Assembly: GCF_017873605.1 (NCBI RefSeq)
Contig: NZ_JAGGKI010000004.1
Span: 186,001-250,000 of the forward strand
Direction: 5' to 3'
DNA: 64,000 nucleotides
From: Paenibacillus lactis
GTDB taxonomy: Bacteria; Bacillota; Bacilli; Paenibacillales; Paenibacillaceae
Shown here: positions 19,218-26,081 of the stretch, piece after piece
Layout of the letters: each line of letters starts with the position of its first letter
Position numbering within the stretch: the stretch's first letter is position 1
Position numbers and translations under genes: made by a program
The notes under the pieces: generated by a model
Database searches by the model: none
The model's input: only the letters and a program-made list of their open reading frames with translations
Told to the model about the DNA's origin: nothing

Positions 19218-20428
19218 GCCGTTCAATCGCAACCTACAGAATTTATGACGACCAGGCGGATTTTCGTAAAAAGGCGACCTCCATCGCCGTTGGCATGACG
19301 GTCGGGAGCTGGACCGAGCTGCCTGCGGCCAAGCAGGAAGCCATGCAGAAGCATCTAGGCGAAGTGGTGGACATCCAGGTCCATGAAGGCTGGGAGCCCG
19401 GCAGCCGTTATGCCGATATCAGCATCGCCTATCCGGATATCAACTTCAGCCGGGACATTCCTGCCCTGCTCGTGACGGTATTCGGCAAGATATCCATGGA
19501 CGGCCGCATCAAGCTGACCAACCTGGATCTTTCGCCGGAATTCCTGTCAGCATTCCCGGGTCCGAAGTTCGGGATCGACGGCGTGCGCGATCTGCTCGGG
19601 GTTCATGACCGTCCGCTCTTGATGAGCATCTTCAAATCGGTGATCGGGCTAAGCGCAGATGAGCTTAGGGAGCAATTCATTCGCCAGGCCCTCGGCGGCG
19701 TTGACCTGATTAAGGATGATGAAATCCTGTTCGAAAATGAGTTGACCCCGATCGAGACACGGGTTCGCTTATGTATCGAAGCTGCCCGCGAGGTCGAGCA
19801 GCAGACGGGCAAAAAGCTGCTGTATGCAGCTAACCTGACAGGACATACTTCGAAGCTGCGGGATCAGGCGCTGCGAGCGATCGACGCGGGCGCCAACGCG
19901 CTGCTGTTCAACGTCCTGTCCTATGGGTATGACGTCCTGCACGAGCTCGGCTCCGATCCGGACATCAACGTGCCGATCGCCGCCCATCCGGCTTTGGCGG
20001 GGGCCATCTACCCGTCTCCGTATCACGGAATCGCCGCGCCGGTTCTGCTCGGCCAGCTGATGCGGATCGCCGGCGCCGACCTGGTCCTGTTCCCGTCGCC
20101 TTACGGCTCGGTCACGATGCCGCGGGAAGAGAATCTCGGCATTCGGGACGAGCTTCATACCGTCAAGCTCGGCGTCAAGCGGAGCATGCCGGTTCCGTCG
20201 GCAGGCATCCATCCTGGACTCGTGCCGCGTATTATCCGCGACTTCGGTATGGATGTCGTGGTGAATGCCGGCGGAGGCATCCATGGTCATCCGCTGGGCA
20301 CTGAAGCCGGCGGAAGAGCCTTCGTTCAGGCGATCGAAGCGACGATGAAATCCGTGCCGCTTGCCCACTATGCGGAGGAGCATGAAGAACTGAAAGCCGC
20401 GCTGGACATCTGGGGAGGAGAAGCATGA
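19214..20428 (+). CDS. mtnW: 2,3-diketo-5-methylthiopentyl-1-phosphate enolase (RuBisCO-like protein)
   Basis: A RuBisCO-like protein that enolises 2,3-diketo-5-methylthiopentyl-1-phosphate in the methionine salvage pathway; it is not a CO2-fixing enzyme. The 404-residue protein shows the large-subunit fold with GGVDLIKDDEILFEN, where the Lys-Asp-Asp-Glu motif supplies the carbamylated lysine and metal ligands, FPGPKFGIDGVRDLLG, and phosphate-loop segments VVNAGGGIHGHPLG. It overlaps proC upstream and mtnX downstream, each by four bases. B. subtilis has the same order mtnW-mtnX-mtnB, but in a separate S-box-controlled unit. Confidence 0.95.
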   Translation: MSRSIATYRIYDDQADFRKKATSIAVGMTVGSWTELPAAKQEAMQKHLGEVVDIQVHEGWEPGSRYADISIAYPDINFSRDIPALLVTVFGKISMDGRIKLTNLDLSPEFLSAFPGPKFGIDGVRDLLGVHDRPLLMSIFKSVIGLSADELREQFIRQALGGVDLIKDDEILFENELTPIETRVRLCIEAAREVEQQTGKKLLYAANLTGHTSKLRDQALRAIDAGANALLFNVLSYGYDVLHELGSDPDINVPIAAHPALAGAIYPSPYHGIAAPVLLGQLMRIAGADLVLFPSPYGSVTMPREENLGIRDELHTVKLGVKRSMPVPSAGIHPGLVPRIIRDFGMDVVVNAGGGIHGHPLGTEAGGRAFVQAIEATMKSVPLAHYAEEHEELKAALDIWGGEA

Positions 20429-21105
20429 CAGCTCAAGGAAAAACGCCCGTCATTTTTTGCGATTTTGACGGAACGATCACGAACAACGACAATATTGTAG
20501 CCATTATGAAGCATTTCAAACCGGAAGGCTATGAGGGAATCATGAAGGATACGATCGAGCGGACGATCTCGATCCGGGAAGGGGTCGGGCGGATGTTCGC
20601 CCTCTTCCCTTCCTCCATGAAAGAGGAGATTACATCCTTCGTGCTCGAGCATGCCGGCATCCGCGAAGGCTTCGGCGCTTTTCTTGAGTATCTGAAGCAA
20701 GAAAGCATCGAGTTTTTCGTCACGAGCGGCGGTATCGATTTCTTCGTCGATCCGATCCTGAAGCCGTACGGCATTCCGGCAGACCATATATTCTGCAACG
20801 GCTCCAATTTTGAGGGGGACACGATCGAGATTACATGGCCGCATCCATGCAAGGATTCGTGCACGAACGATTGCGGCATGTGCAAGGTTACCGTGATGGA
20901 CCGATTCCCGGCGGATCAATATTACCGGATTCTGATCGGAGACAGCCTCACCGATTTCGAAGGGGCCAAGCAGGCCGATCTGGTGTACTCGCGCTCCACG
21001 CTCACGGAGCAGTGCCGGAAGTTGGGCGTGCATCATGTGCCGTTCGAGACCTTTACCGACATCTATGCCGATCTGAACGACAAGCTGAAACAGGGGGTGC
21101 TGTGA
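20425..21105 (+). CDS. mtnX: 2-hydroxy-3-keto-5-methylthiopentenyl-1-phosphate phosphatase
   Basis: A HAD-superfamily phosphatase acting after MtnW to give the acireductone dihydroxy-3-keto-methylthiopentene. The 226-residue protein has the nucleophile motif CDFDGTITNNDN, the second Ser/Thr motif FVTSGGIDFF and the acidic motif IGDSLTDFEGA. It overlaps mtnW by ATGA and is followed immediately by mtnB. The separate MtnW and MtnX enzymes replace the fused MtnC route found elsewhere. Confidence 0.95.
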   Translation: MTAQGKTPVIFCDFDGTITNNDNIVAIMKHFKPEGYEGIMKDTIERTISIREGVGRMFALFPSSMKEEITSFVLEHAGIREGFGAFLEYLKQESIEFFVTSGGIDFFVDPILKPYGIPADHIFCNGSNFEGDTIEITWPHPCKDSCTNDCGMCKVTVMDRFPADQYYRILIGDSLTDFEGAKQADLVYSRSTLTEQCRKLGVHHVPFETFTDIYADLNDKLKQGVL

Positions 21106-21106
21106 T

Positions 21107-21772
21107 ATGGCATTTGCCGATATCCTGCTGGAACAAAAACAAGCAGCCCTTGACGACCTGCGCGGCGTCAAGGAGCTTTTTGCCTCGCGCAACTGGTTTC
21201 CCGGAACAAGCGGAAATCTCTCGGTCCGCGTCGGCGACTTTACGCCCGAGGAGTTTTACTTTGCCATAACCGCGAGCGGAAAGGACAAGTCCGTACATAC
21301 GCCGGAGGATTATCTGTTTGTTGACCGTAACGGGAAGCCGTGCGAGACGACCGGGCTCAAGCCTAGCGCCGAAACCTTGATCCACTGCGAAATTTATCGC
21401 AAGACCGGCTGCGGGGCCATTTTCCATGTGCATACGATCGACAACAACCTGGTCAGCGAATGGTACGGTGATCAGGGCTTCGTTCCTGCGCAGGGCATCG
21501 AGCTGATCAAGGCGTTCAATATTTGGGAAGAGGATGCCGCCATCTCCATACCGATTCTGCCCAACTATGCGGACATCCCGAAAATCGCGGCGCTTGTCCC
21601 GGATGCTCTTGATCCCTCCGTGCCCGGGATCCTTCTGCGGAATCACGGCATCTATGCCTGGGGGCGGAACGCCTTCGAGGCGAAGAAGCATCTGGAGGCG
21701 TTTGAATTTATTTTTGAATACACCTACCGCCGCCTTCTCCTGAACGCTGCAGGCAGTAACCAGGCAAGGTAA
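21107..21772 (+). CDS. mtnB: Methylthioribulose-1-phosphate dehydratase
   Basis: A class II aldolase-fold zinc enzyme that dehydrates 5-methylthioribulose-1-phosphate to the diketo substrate of MtnW. The 221-residue protein has zinc-ligand histidines in AIFHVHTIDNN and LLRNHGIYAWG, with the N-terminal WFPGTSGNLSVR. ATG 21107 is one base past the mtnX stop, with GGGGGTG upstream. mtnD, mtnK and mtnA, needed for a full pathway, are not in this window and must lie elsewhere if present. Confidence 0.95.
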   Translation: MAFADILLEQKQAALDDLRGVKELFASRNWFPGTSGNLSVRVGDFTPEEFYFAITASGKDKSVHTPEDYLFVDRNGKPCETTGLKPSAETLIHCEIYRKTGCGAIFHVHTIDNNLVSEWYGDQGFVPAQGIELIKAFNIWEEDAAISIPILPNYADIPKIAALVPDALDPSVPGILLRNHGIYAWGRNAFEAKKHLEAFEFIFEYTYRRLLLNAAGSNQAR

Positions 21773-21899
21773 ACCCTAACCCTAAGTGAGCGAGCCCGGG
21801 CGCCGGGCAACCGCTTTAAACTAAGTCCGCTACGCCCCCGATTGTTTCTAGGCGCTCGGGGCACATAGCGGGCATCATCTCCTGAGGAGTGTGTATTCC

Positions 21900-22193
21900 G
21901 TGATTCAAGGATTAGCCATAGGCATCATCTTTATTTTGTATGGATTGCTCCTATACCTGGTTCCCCCCAAGAGCACCAAGAGCTTTTATGCCTACAAAAC
22001 AACGTCTTCGCTTAAAAGCGAGCGGCGTTTTAAAGTCGCCAACGCCTACGTCAGCCTGCTGCTCATGATCTTCGGGGTCGTCCTGCTCGCCATCGCGAGG
22101 CTGACCGGCAGCTTTACGGCTACGGGTATTGCAACGCTCGTCGTGTTTATCCTGATTTACATCCTGGTTGAACGCAAATTAAAAAACATGTAA
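21900..22193 (+). CDS. SdpI-family small membrane protein
   Basis: A 97-residue protein with three predicted membrane segments (about 2-22, 47-67 and 72-91) and the loop FYAYKTTSSLKSERRFKVAN, typical of the SdpI/YhfL family. In SdpI itself this module gives immunity to the SdpC toxin, but small relatives without a nearby toxin are common and their role is unknown. I prefer GTG 21900: GAGGAG at 21884-21889 is correctly spaced for it, whereas the in-frame GTG at 21891 is too close. It lies 127 bp after mtnB and ends in a terminator. Confidence 0.8.
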   Translation: MIQGLAIGIIFILYGLLLYLVPPKSTKSFYAYKTTSSLKSERRFKVANAYVSLLLMIFGVVLLAIARLTGSFTATGIATLVVFILIYILVERKLKNM

Positions 22194-22229
22194 AGCGATC
22201 CTTCTCCAGGATCGTTTTACATGTTTTTT
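22181..22229. terminator. Long symmetrical terminator, probably bidirectional
   Basis: A near-perfect stem (arms about 22183-22202 and 22208-22227) with an A-run on one side and a T-run on the other can stop transcription both from the SdpI gene and from the minus-strand sigma-factor operon. It overlaps the SdpI gene stop. Confidence 0.92.
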
Positions 22230-22257
22230 GCTTCTTGGATATGACTAACGGATGCCT

Positions 22258-22398
22258 TTATAAATGTCCCTGCTCATACTCTACGTAGGAAATCCTCGCA
22301 TACGGCTCCGGATCCGATGGCAGGTAATGGTTTACGACGAACAGGCATGTCACCACAAACAATAAAATGTACAGCACATACGCCAAATTTTTAACCAC
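22258..22398 (-). CDS. 46-residue single-span membrane peptide in the ECF operon
   Basis: A very small ORF. GTG 22398 is preceded by a strong AGGAGGAG seven bases upstream. The product has a hydrophobic helix at about 4-23 (LAYVLYILLFVVTCLFVVNH), then a Pro- and Tyr-containing hydrophilic tail (YLPSDPEPYARISYVEYEQG). It begins 29 bp after the stop of the triplicated membrane protein on the same strand and ends just before a shared terminator, so it is probably the last gene of the sigma/anti-sigma operon. No family is recognised. The ribosome binding site, membrane helix and operon position together support a real gene. Confidence 0.72.
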   Translation of the reverse strand: MVKNLAYVLYILLFVVTCLFVVNHYLPSDPEPYARISYVEYEQGHL

Positions 22399-22427
22399 AA
22401 ATATCTCCTCCTCATCCCTTCCGCCGA

Positions 22428-23543
22428 TTAATCGCGGTCGAAATCATCGTAAGGCCGGTCCTCGAACCGTGCTCCCTGCTTCGGTGCCATCATCAGCTTG
22501 ATGCCGCCGCCGATCAGCAGCACCGTAACGATCGCCGTCTTCATGAAATCCCGGATCCGGGAATCCAGGTACAGATTCGGGAACAGCGTCTCGAGATACG
22601 GCAGGACCACACTGGAAAATACGAAGTAAATGCCCAGCAGCACAAGTCCTAAACCGAGCCAGCGCTGCTGGCCGGATGTGCTGGCGATGATCGGCCGGTC
22701 GCGCAGCGGCTCCCGGCCGTAGCGGCTGACCTGCTGCAGGCCGTCGAAAAAGGCATAGCACCAGATCAGCGGAATCATAAACAGAAACAAGGACAGTCTA
22801 AGCACATCCAGCACATAGATGCTGCCCAGAAACAGGATCATCAGCTGGAGGCCCCGCTTCTGCAGTCCGAGGTACATTTGCCCCGCTCCAGGGAATGCAG
22901 ACAGCATCGTAGCAAACACTTTGCTGCGTCGTCCGCTCTCACGACCGCTCTCCAGCTCTTCGAACAGCGTCCGGTCCATCAAGAACTCTCCTGCCTGCTT
23001 ACGGTTAAGGAGCTGAACGACATCGAACATGCAGTACAGCCAGATCACCGGCAAGATGCCCAGAAAGAGCAGAAATACCGACTCGTGCGTCAATCCGGTC
23101 AGAAACACCAGGATGGTGCCAAGCCCGAAGAATGCGATCAGAAAAGACAATCCGCGCTGCATCAAGCCAAGCTGGAAATGTCCCAGCCCGGGTATAAACG
23201 ACAGCAGGATCGTGAAGAAGCGTTCGGAATCGTCGCTTCGTTCGTTCGGCACTTCCATGGGCCGGCCATATTCATCATAAACGTAGGAAACCGGCGTGTA
23301 ACGAAGCAGAGCCATTAGTAAATCGAGCATACTGATGCCCCAGATCAGCAATGCGCCAAGGATGCTCATGACAAACACGGTATTGGAGCCAGCCATAAAC
23401 GTGAGCACCAATCCTCCCAACAAGCCGCCGAAGAAGAGCAGCGGATAGAGGACTGCCCGTCCGTTTCTCCCCCAGTAATAGTGGCCGAGGCCAGGGACAA
23501 AATTCAATATGAATGCAAGCATTTTGCTACGCTGCGGTTGCAC
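22428..23543 (-). CDS. Polytopic membrane protein with three copies of a ~100-residue module
   Basis: A 371-residue integral membrane protein, function unknown. Three homologous modules begin at about residues 9, 111 and 211. Each opens with a PG-x-GH/Q-x4-G motif (FVPGLGHYYWG, FIPGLGHFQLG, AFPGAGQMYLG), then two or three hydrophobic helices, and ends with an IW-x3-x-x-D element (about 67, 167 and 260). A final pair of helices (about 296-316 and 334-351) and an acidic tail follow. The repeated motif recalls TM2-type membrane hairpins. GTG 23543 has AAGGAAGATG upstream. It lies 25 bp after the anti-sigma gene, so it may act in, or be controlled by, that pathway. Confidence 0.82.
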   Translation of the reverse strand: MQPQRSKMLAFILNFVPGLGHYYWGRNGRAVLYPLLFFGGLLGGLVLTFMAGSNTVFVMSILGALLIWGISMLDLLMALLRYTPVSYVYDEYGRPMEVPNERSDDSERFFTILLSFIPGLGHFQLGLMQRGLSFLIAFFGLGTILVFLTGLTHESVFLLFLGILPVIWLYCMFDVVQLLNRKQAGEFLMDRTLFEELESGRESGRRSKVFATMLSAFPGAGQMYLGLQKRGLQLMILFLGSIYVLDVLRLSLFLFMIPLIWCYAFFDGLQQVSRYGREPLRDRPIIASTSGQQRWLGLGLVLLGIYFVFSSVVLPYLETLFPNLYLDSRIRDFMKTAIVTVLLIGGGIKLMMAPKQGARFEDRPYDDFDRD

Positions 23544-23568
23544 AGTTCATCTTCCTTTCCAAAAATCC

Positions 23569-24024
23569 TTATTTGGGCAGCAGGCTGTCAATCCAGCCCG
23601 ATGTTTTTTCTATCAGCTGATCGCTGTAGGACGGCGATCGGGAAAGCGGCGCCCCTTGCTCCGGACTGACCGACTGCAGTCTTTCGAACGCACCGGTAAA
23701 CAGGAACAGCAGTGTGACGGATGCGGCAATCGCATAGTGAACGATCGCCTTCTCATACCATCGCTTCGGCCGGTCCGATGCGTATGCGGCTGCTCTTCGC
23801 GGATACGGCTTAATCTTTTCGTGATTCATGACTCGATCCGCGAATAAGGCCGGGTCCGGCAGATCCGGCAATCCGTCTTGGCGGCTAAGCGCCTCCATAT
23901 AGAGCCCAAGCAACGAATCGTCCGACAACAGGCGCTCTTCATACAAAGCCCGTTCTTCCGGGGCGGCTTCCCCTTTTATATAACGCTCTGTCATTGCTTT
24001 GCGCTCTTGAATCGACCATGTCAT
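23569..24024 (-). CDS. Putative membrane anti-sigma factor without a zinc finger
   Basis: A 151-residue protein with an N-terminal cytoplasmic helical region (about 1-90), one membrane helix (about 94-114, VHYAIAASVTLLFLFTGAF) and a short outer tail. Its ATG (24022-24024) overlaps the sigma-factor stop as ATGA, the usual arrangement of a cognate anti-sigma factor, and GGAGGAAGAG precedes it. It lacks the His-x3-Cys-x2-Cys motif of zinc-finger anti-sigma factors, so the assignment rests on topology and position. I infer that it holds the ECF sigma factor at the membrane. Confidence 0.75.
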   Translation of the reverse strand: MTWSIQERKAMTERYIKGEAAPEERALYEERLLSDDSLLGLYMEALSRQDGLPDLPDPALFADRVMNHEKIKPYPRRAAAYASDRPKRWYEKAIVHYAIAASVTLLFLFTGAFERLQSVSPEQGAPLSRSPSYSDQLIEKTSGWIDSLLPK

Positions 24025-24575
24025 TTCCACTCTTCCTCCTTCCAGTGCGTCCGGATCCATTGCCGGGCCCGGTACAGCTTTGATTCCACCGTTTTGACCG
24101 ACACGTTCAGCTCGGAGCTAATCTGCTCATAATTCTTCTCTTCCAAATAAAAAGCCGATATGATCTCCCGGTGATTGGCAGGCAGCTCATCAATCCGCGC
24201 TCGAAGCGTCTCCCTACGCTCCTTATGAATGAGCAAAGTAACGGTATCTTCTTCCGCGGAGGGTAGCTTGTCTAATAGTTCTTCACTTCCGCCCGCACCA
24301 TGCTCAGGCGGTTTACGATCCCGCTTACGTTTCATGTCGATCGCTTTATTTAAGGCAATGCGGGTGATCCAGGTCTTAAAGCCTTCGGAACGGTATTGGG
24401 GGAGAGCTCTATAGACTTGGATGAAGACTTCCTGCGACGCATCCTCCGCATCCTTGACATCTCGAAGCACCGAGAATGCGGTATGGAACACATGCTGGCT
24501 GTACGTATCAACCAGCTCCCGAAAGGCCTCCTGCTCGCCTTGAAGGATGCGTCTTATTAATCGTTCAGCTTCAAT
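24021..24575 (-). CDS. ECF-type RNA polymerase sigma factor with probable AUU start
   Basis: A sigma-70-family ECF factor with region 2 (about 5-75; DAEDASQEVFIQVYRALPQY, FKTWITRIALNKAIDMKRKR) and region 4 (about 122-178; LPANHREIISAFYLEEKNYE, VSVKTVESKLYRARQWIRTH). The start is unusual. The only strong ribosome binding site (AAGGAGGGGAG, about 24582-24592) points to an ATT at 24573-24575, giving 184 residues that begin exactly where family members begin. No ATG, GTG or TTG is in frame nearby; the first upstream choice is a TTG at 24632 with no ribosome binding site. The stop overlaps the anti-sigma start. Confidence 0.9.
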   Translation of the reverse strand: MEAERLIRRILQGEQEAFRELVDTYSQHVFHTAFSVLRDVKDAEDASQEVFIQVYRALPQYRSEGFKTWITRIALNKAIDMKRKRDRKPPEHGAGGSEELLDKLPSAEEDTVTLLIHKERRETLRARIDELPANHREIISAFYLEEKNYEQISSELNVSVKTVESKLYRARQWIRTHWKEEEWK

Positions 24576-24632
24576 AACTCTCCCCTCCTTCCCAATATCA
24601 ATAGACGCAAGACTGCATGCCCGCCCCTGCAA

Positions 24633-24995
24633 CTTTTGAAAAAAAATTTCGTTACTCCTAAGAATCGTGCGTCAAGACAGGGCAAATTAGTCTCCCCTTT
24701 GGCGTGGAAGCAGAAGCTTGCACTGCCAGTAAGCGCCTAGTTTGTCTCAGACAGACGGAATCGACCATATTGCAGGATGTGCTTGGACGCAGAGTCCGGA
24801 CTCCATAAAAAGAGGGCGGCCCGAAGGCGCCCTAGGTCTGCCGCTATTTTCGATTTCGGTTAATTCTTGTTCAATTGCCGGATGATTCCGCAAGCATTTT
24901 GTCCGTGACAATGACAATGGCATGAAATGGAGAATCGTTCGATTTGAGATCTCCGGCCGCAGCTGTTAACCGTCTATTCCTTGCACCGGCTGCCG
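24633..24995. other. Intergenic region between the sigma operon and the CPBP gene
   Basis: A 363-bp interval with no gene seen. It must hold the promoter of the minus-strand sigma operon; a TTGACG at about 24672-24677 on the minus strand is a possible -35 but has no clear -10. It also contains the CPBP-gene terminator at 24804-24833. Confidence 0.5.
24804..24833 (-). terminator. Terminator downstream of the CPBP protease gene
   Basis: A GC-rich hairpin (AGGGCG 24813-24818 pairing with CGCCCT 24828-24833) is followed on the minus strand by CTTTTTAT. It lies about 160 bp past the CPBP stop, so the 3' untranslated region would be long. Confidence 0.65.
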
Positions 24996-25811
24996 TCAGA
25001 GGATCATCCCGCTGAGAACAAACCACATATTCATGACGAAATGCATGGTGATGACCGGAGCCAGACCCTGTGAGCGGATGGCTACGCCGCTCATCATCAT
25101 GCCAAAGAAGGAAAATAACAAGCAGACGATCCACGGGAAGCCCAAGTGCAGATGGTAGAAACCGAAGGCAGCTCCGGCAATCACCAGTCCTTGGATTTCG
25201 CCGAAGTCTTCCGTTAGGCGGCTTAGAATATAACCGCGCCACAGCAGCTCCTCCAGAACGGCATTGATGGATGCGAATAGGAGCGCATATCCGATCAGAG
25301 CGATGAGTCCAGGCTGCCCCCAATCGATGAGGAAGGCAAACACGGCTCCCGTTACGGCCGTAAATATGAGGATAAATCGCCAGATCGGTTCCTTGTATAA
25401 CCCTCGCATGATCCATGGGAAATAGATCGGATTGCTCCATTTCCCTACGGCCATATAACGGGGCTTGCTTTTTTGGAAGCAGCTGAAGATGGCCACGGGC
25501 AGAATGAACGCGATTAAACTTAGCCTTGACAACCCCACTGCCAGTCCCATGTCATCGGCGAGCCATTCTTTTATGTAGTCTCCCAGCGCGCTGTACATCC
25601 GGTATCCAAACGTAATGCAAGCAGCTGTTATCGCGGCTCTGCCTAACTCCTCCGAGGCGTTACGGAGAGCATTACCCGCCAGAATGAGGCCCAGTCCCCA
25701 TAGCCATGCCATTCCAGGTGCAGCCATCTGTGCACCTATGATGGTAATAACCGTAATAACCATCAATAACAAACAGGCGGTCCATTCGCCTGATATTTTC
25801 TTATGCAGCAA
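24996..25811 (-). CDS. CPBP-family intramembrane metalloprotease (Abi/CAAX-type)
   Basis: A polytopic membrane protein of 271 residues with about eight hydrophobic segments. The CPBP motifs are present: EELLWRGYIL (Glu-Glu-x3-Arg), FGFYHLHLG (Phe-x3-His) and ITMHFVMNMW (His-x3-Asn). Family members are prenyl-protein proteases, membrane proteases or bacteriocin-immunity proteins; the substrate here is unknown. TTG 25811 has GGGGAG six bases upstream. A different reading frame covers 24871-25440, but it lacks these motifs. It is monocistronic, with its own terminator. Confidence 0.88.
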   Translation of the reverse strand: MLHKKISGEWTACLLLMVITVITIIGAQMAAPGMAWLWGLGLILAGNALRNASEELGRAAITAACITFGYRMYSALGDYIKEWLADDMGLAVGLSRLSLIAFILPVAIFSCFQKSKPRYMAVGKWSNPIYFPWIMRGLYKEPIWRFILIFTAVTGAVFAFLIDWGQPGLIALIGYALLFASINAVLEELLWRGYILSRLTEDFGEIQGLVIAGAAFGFYHLHLGFPWIVCLLFSFFGMMMSGVAIRSQGLAPVITMHFVMNMWFVLSGMIL

Positions 25812-25982
25812 ACTGTTCTCCCCATCCGAAATACTGTCGTCTTTTCATGATACGCTTGAAACGGCTCATATTCAATACACTAAGTTAGCATACGCCTTCT
25901 CCAATCAGGCAGGAGCTTACGTATTCATAGATTGGATGAAGCAGGTTTAGAGAAAAACGAAACCTTAATTCGAATCGATGCC

Positions 25983-26016
25983 AAAAATAAAGGCCGAGAA
26001 GGATCCCTTCCCGGCC
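25983..26016 (-). terminator. Terminator of the GH74 gene
   Basis: An 11-bp stem (arms 25992-26002 and 26006-26016; one mismatch) with a three-base loop is followed on the minus strand by TTTATTTTT. It lies 66 bp past the GH74 stop. Confidence 0.88.
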
Positions 26017-26081
26017 CGCTGCGCGTAGACGTTTCGTCTCACGCTCAACTGTTTTTGTTAATGTTGCTGAAGACCTTATTG

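Noticed and set aside
21773..21899. CCCTAACCCTAA direct repeat after mtnB
   Set aside because: Only two units, with no further structure; likely chance.
24871..25440. A 189-codon minus-strand frame overlapping the CPBP gene
   Set aside because: Another frame of the same strand encodes all the CPBP motifs and membrane helices; this one is Arg/His-rich without domains.
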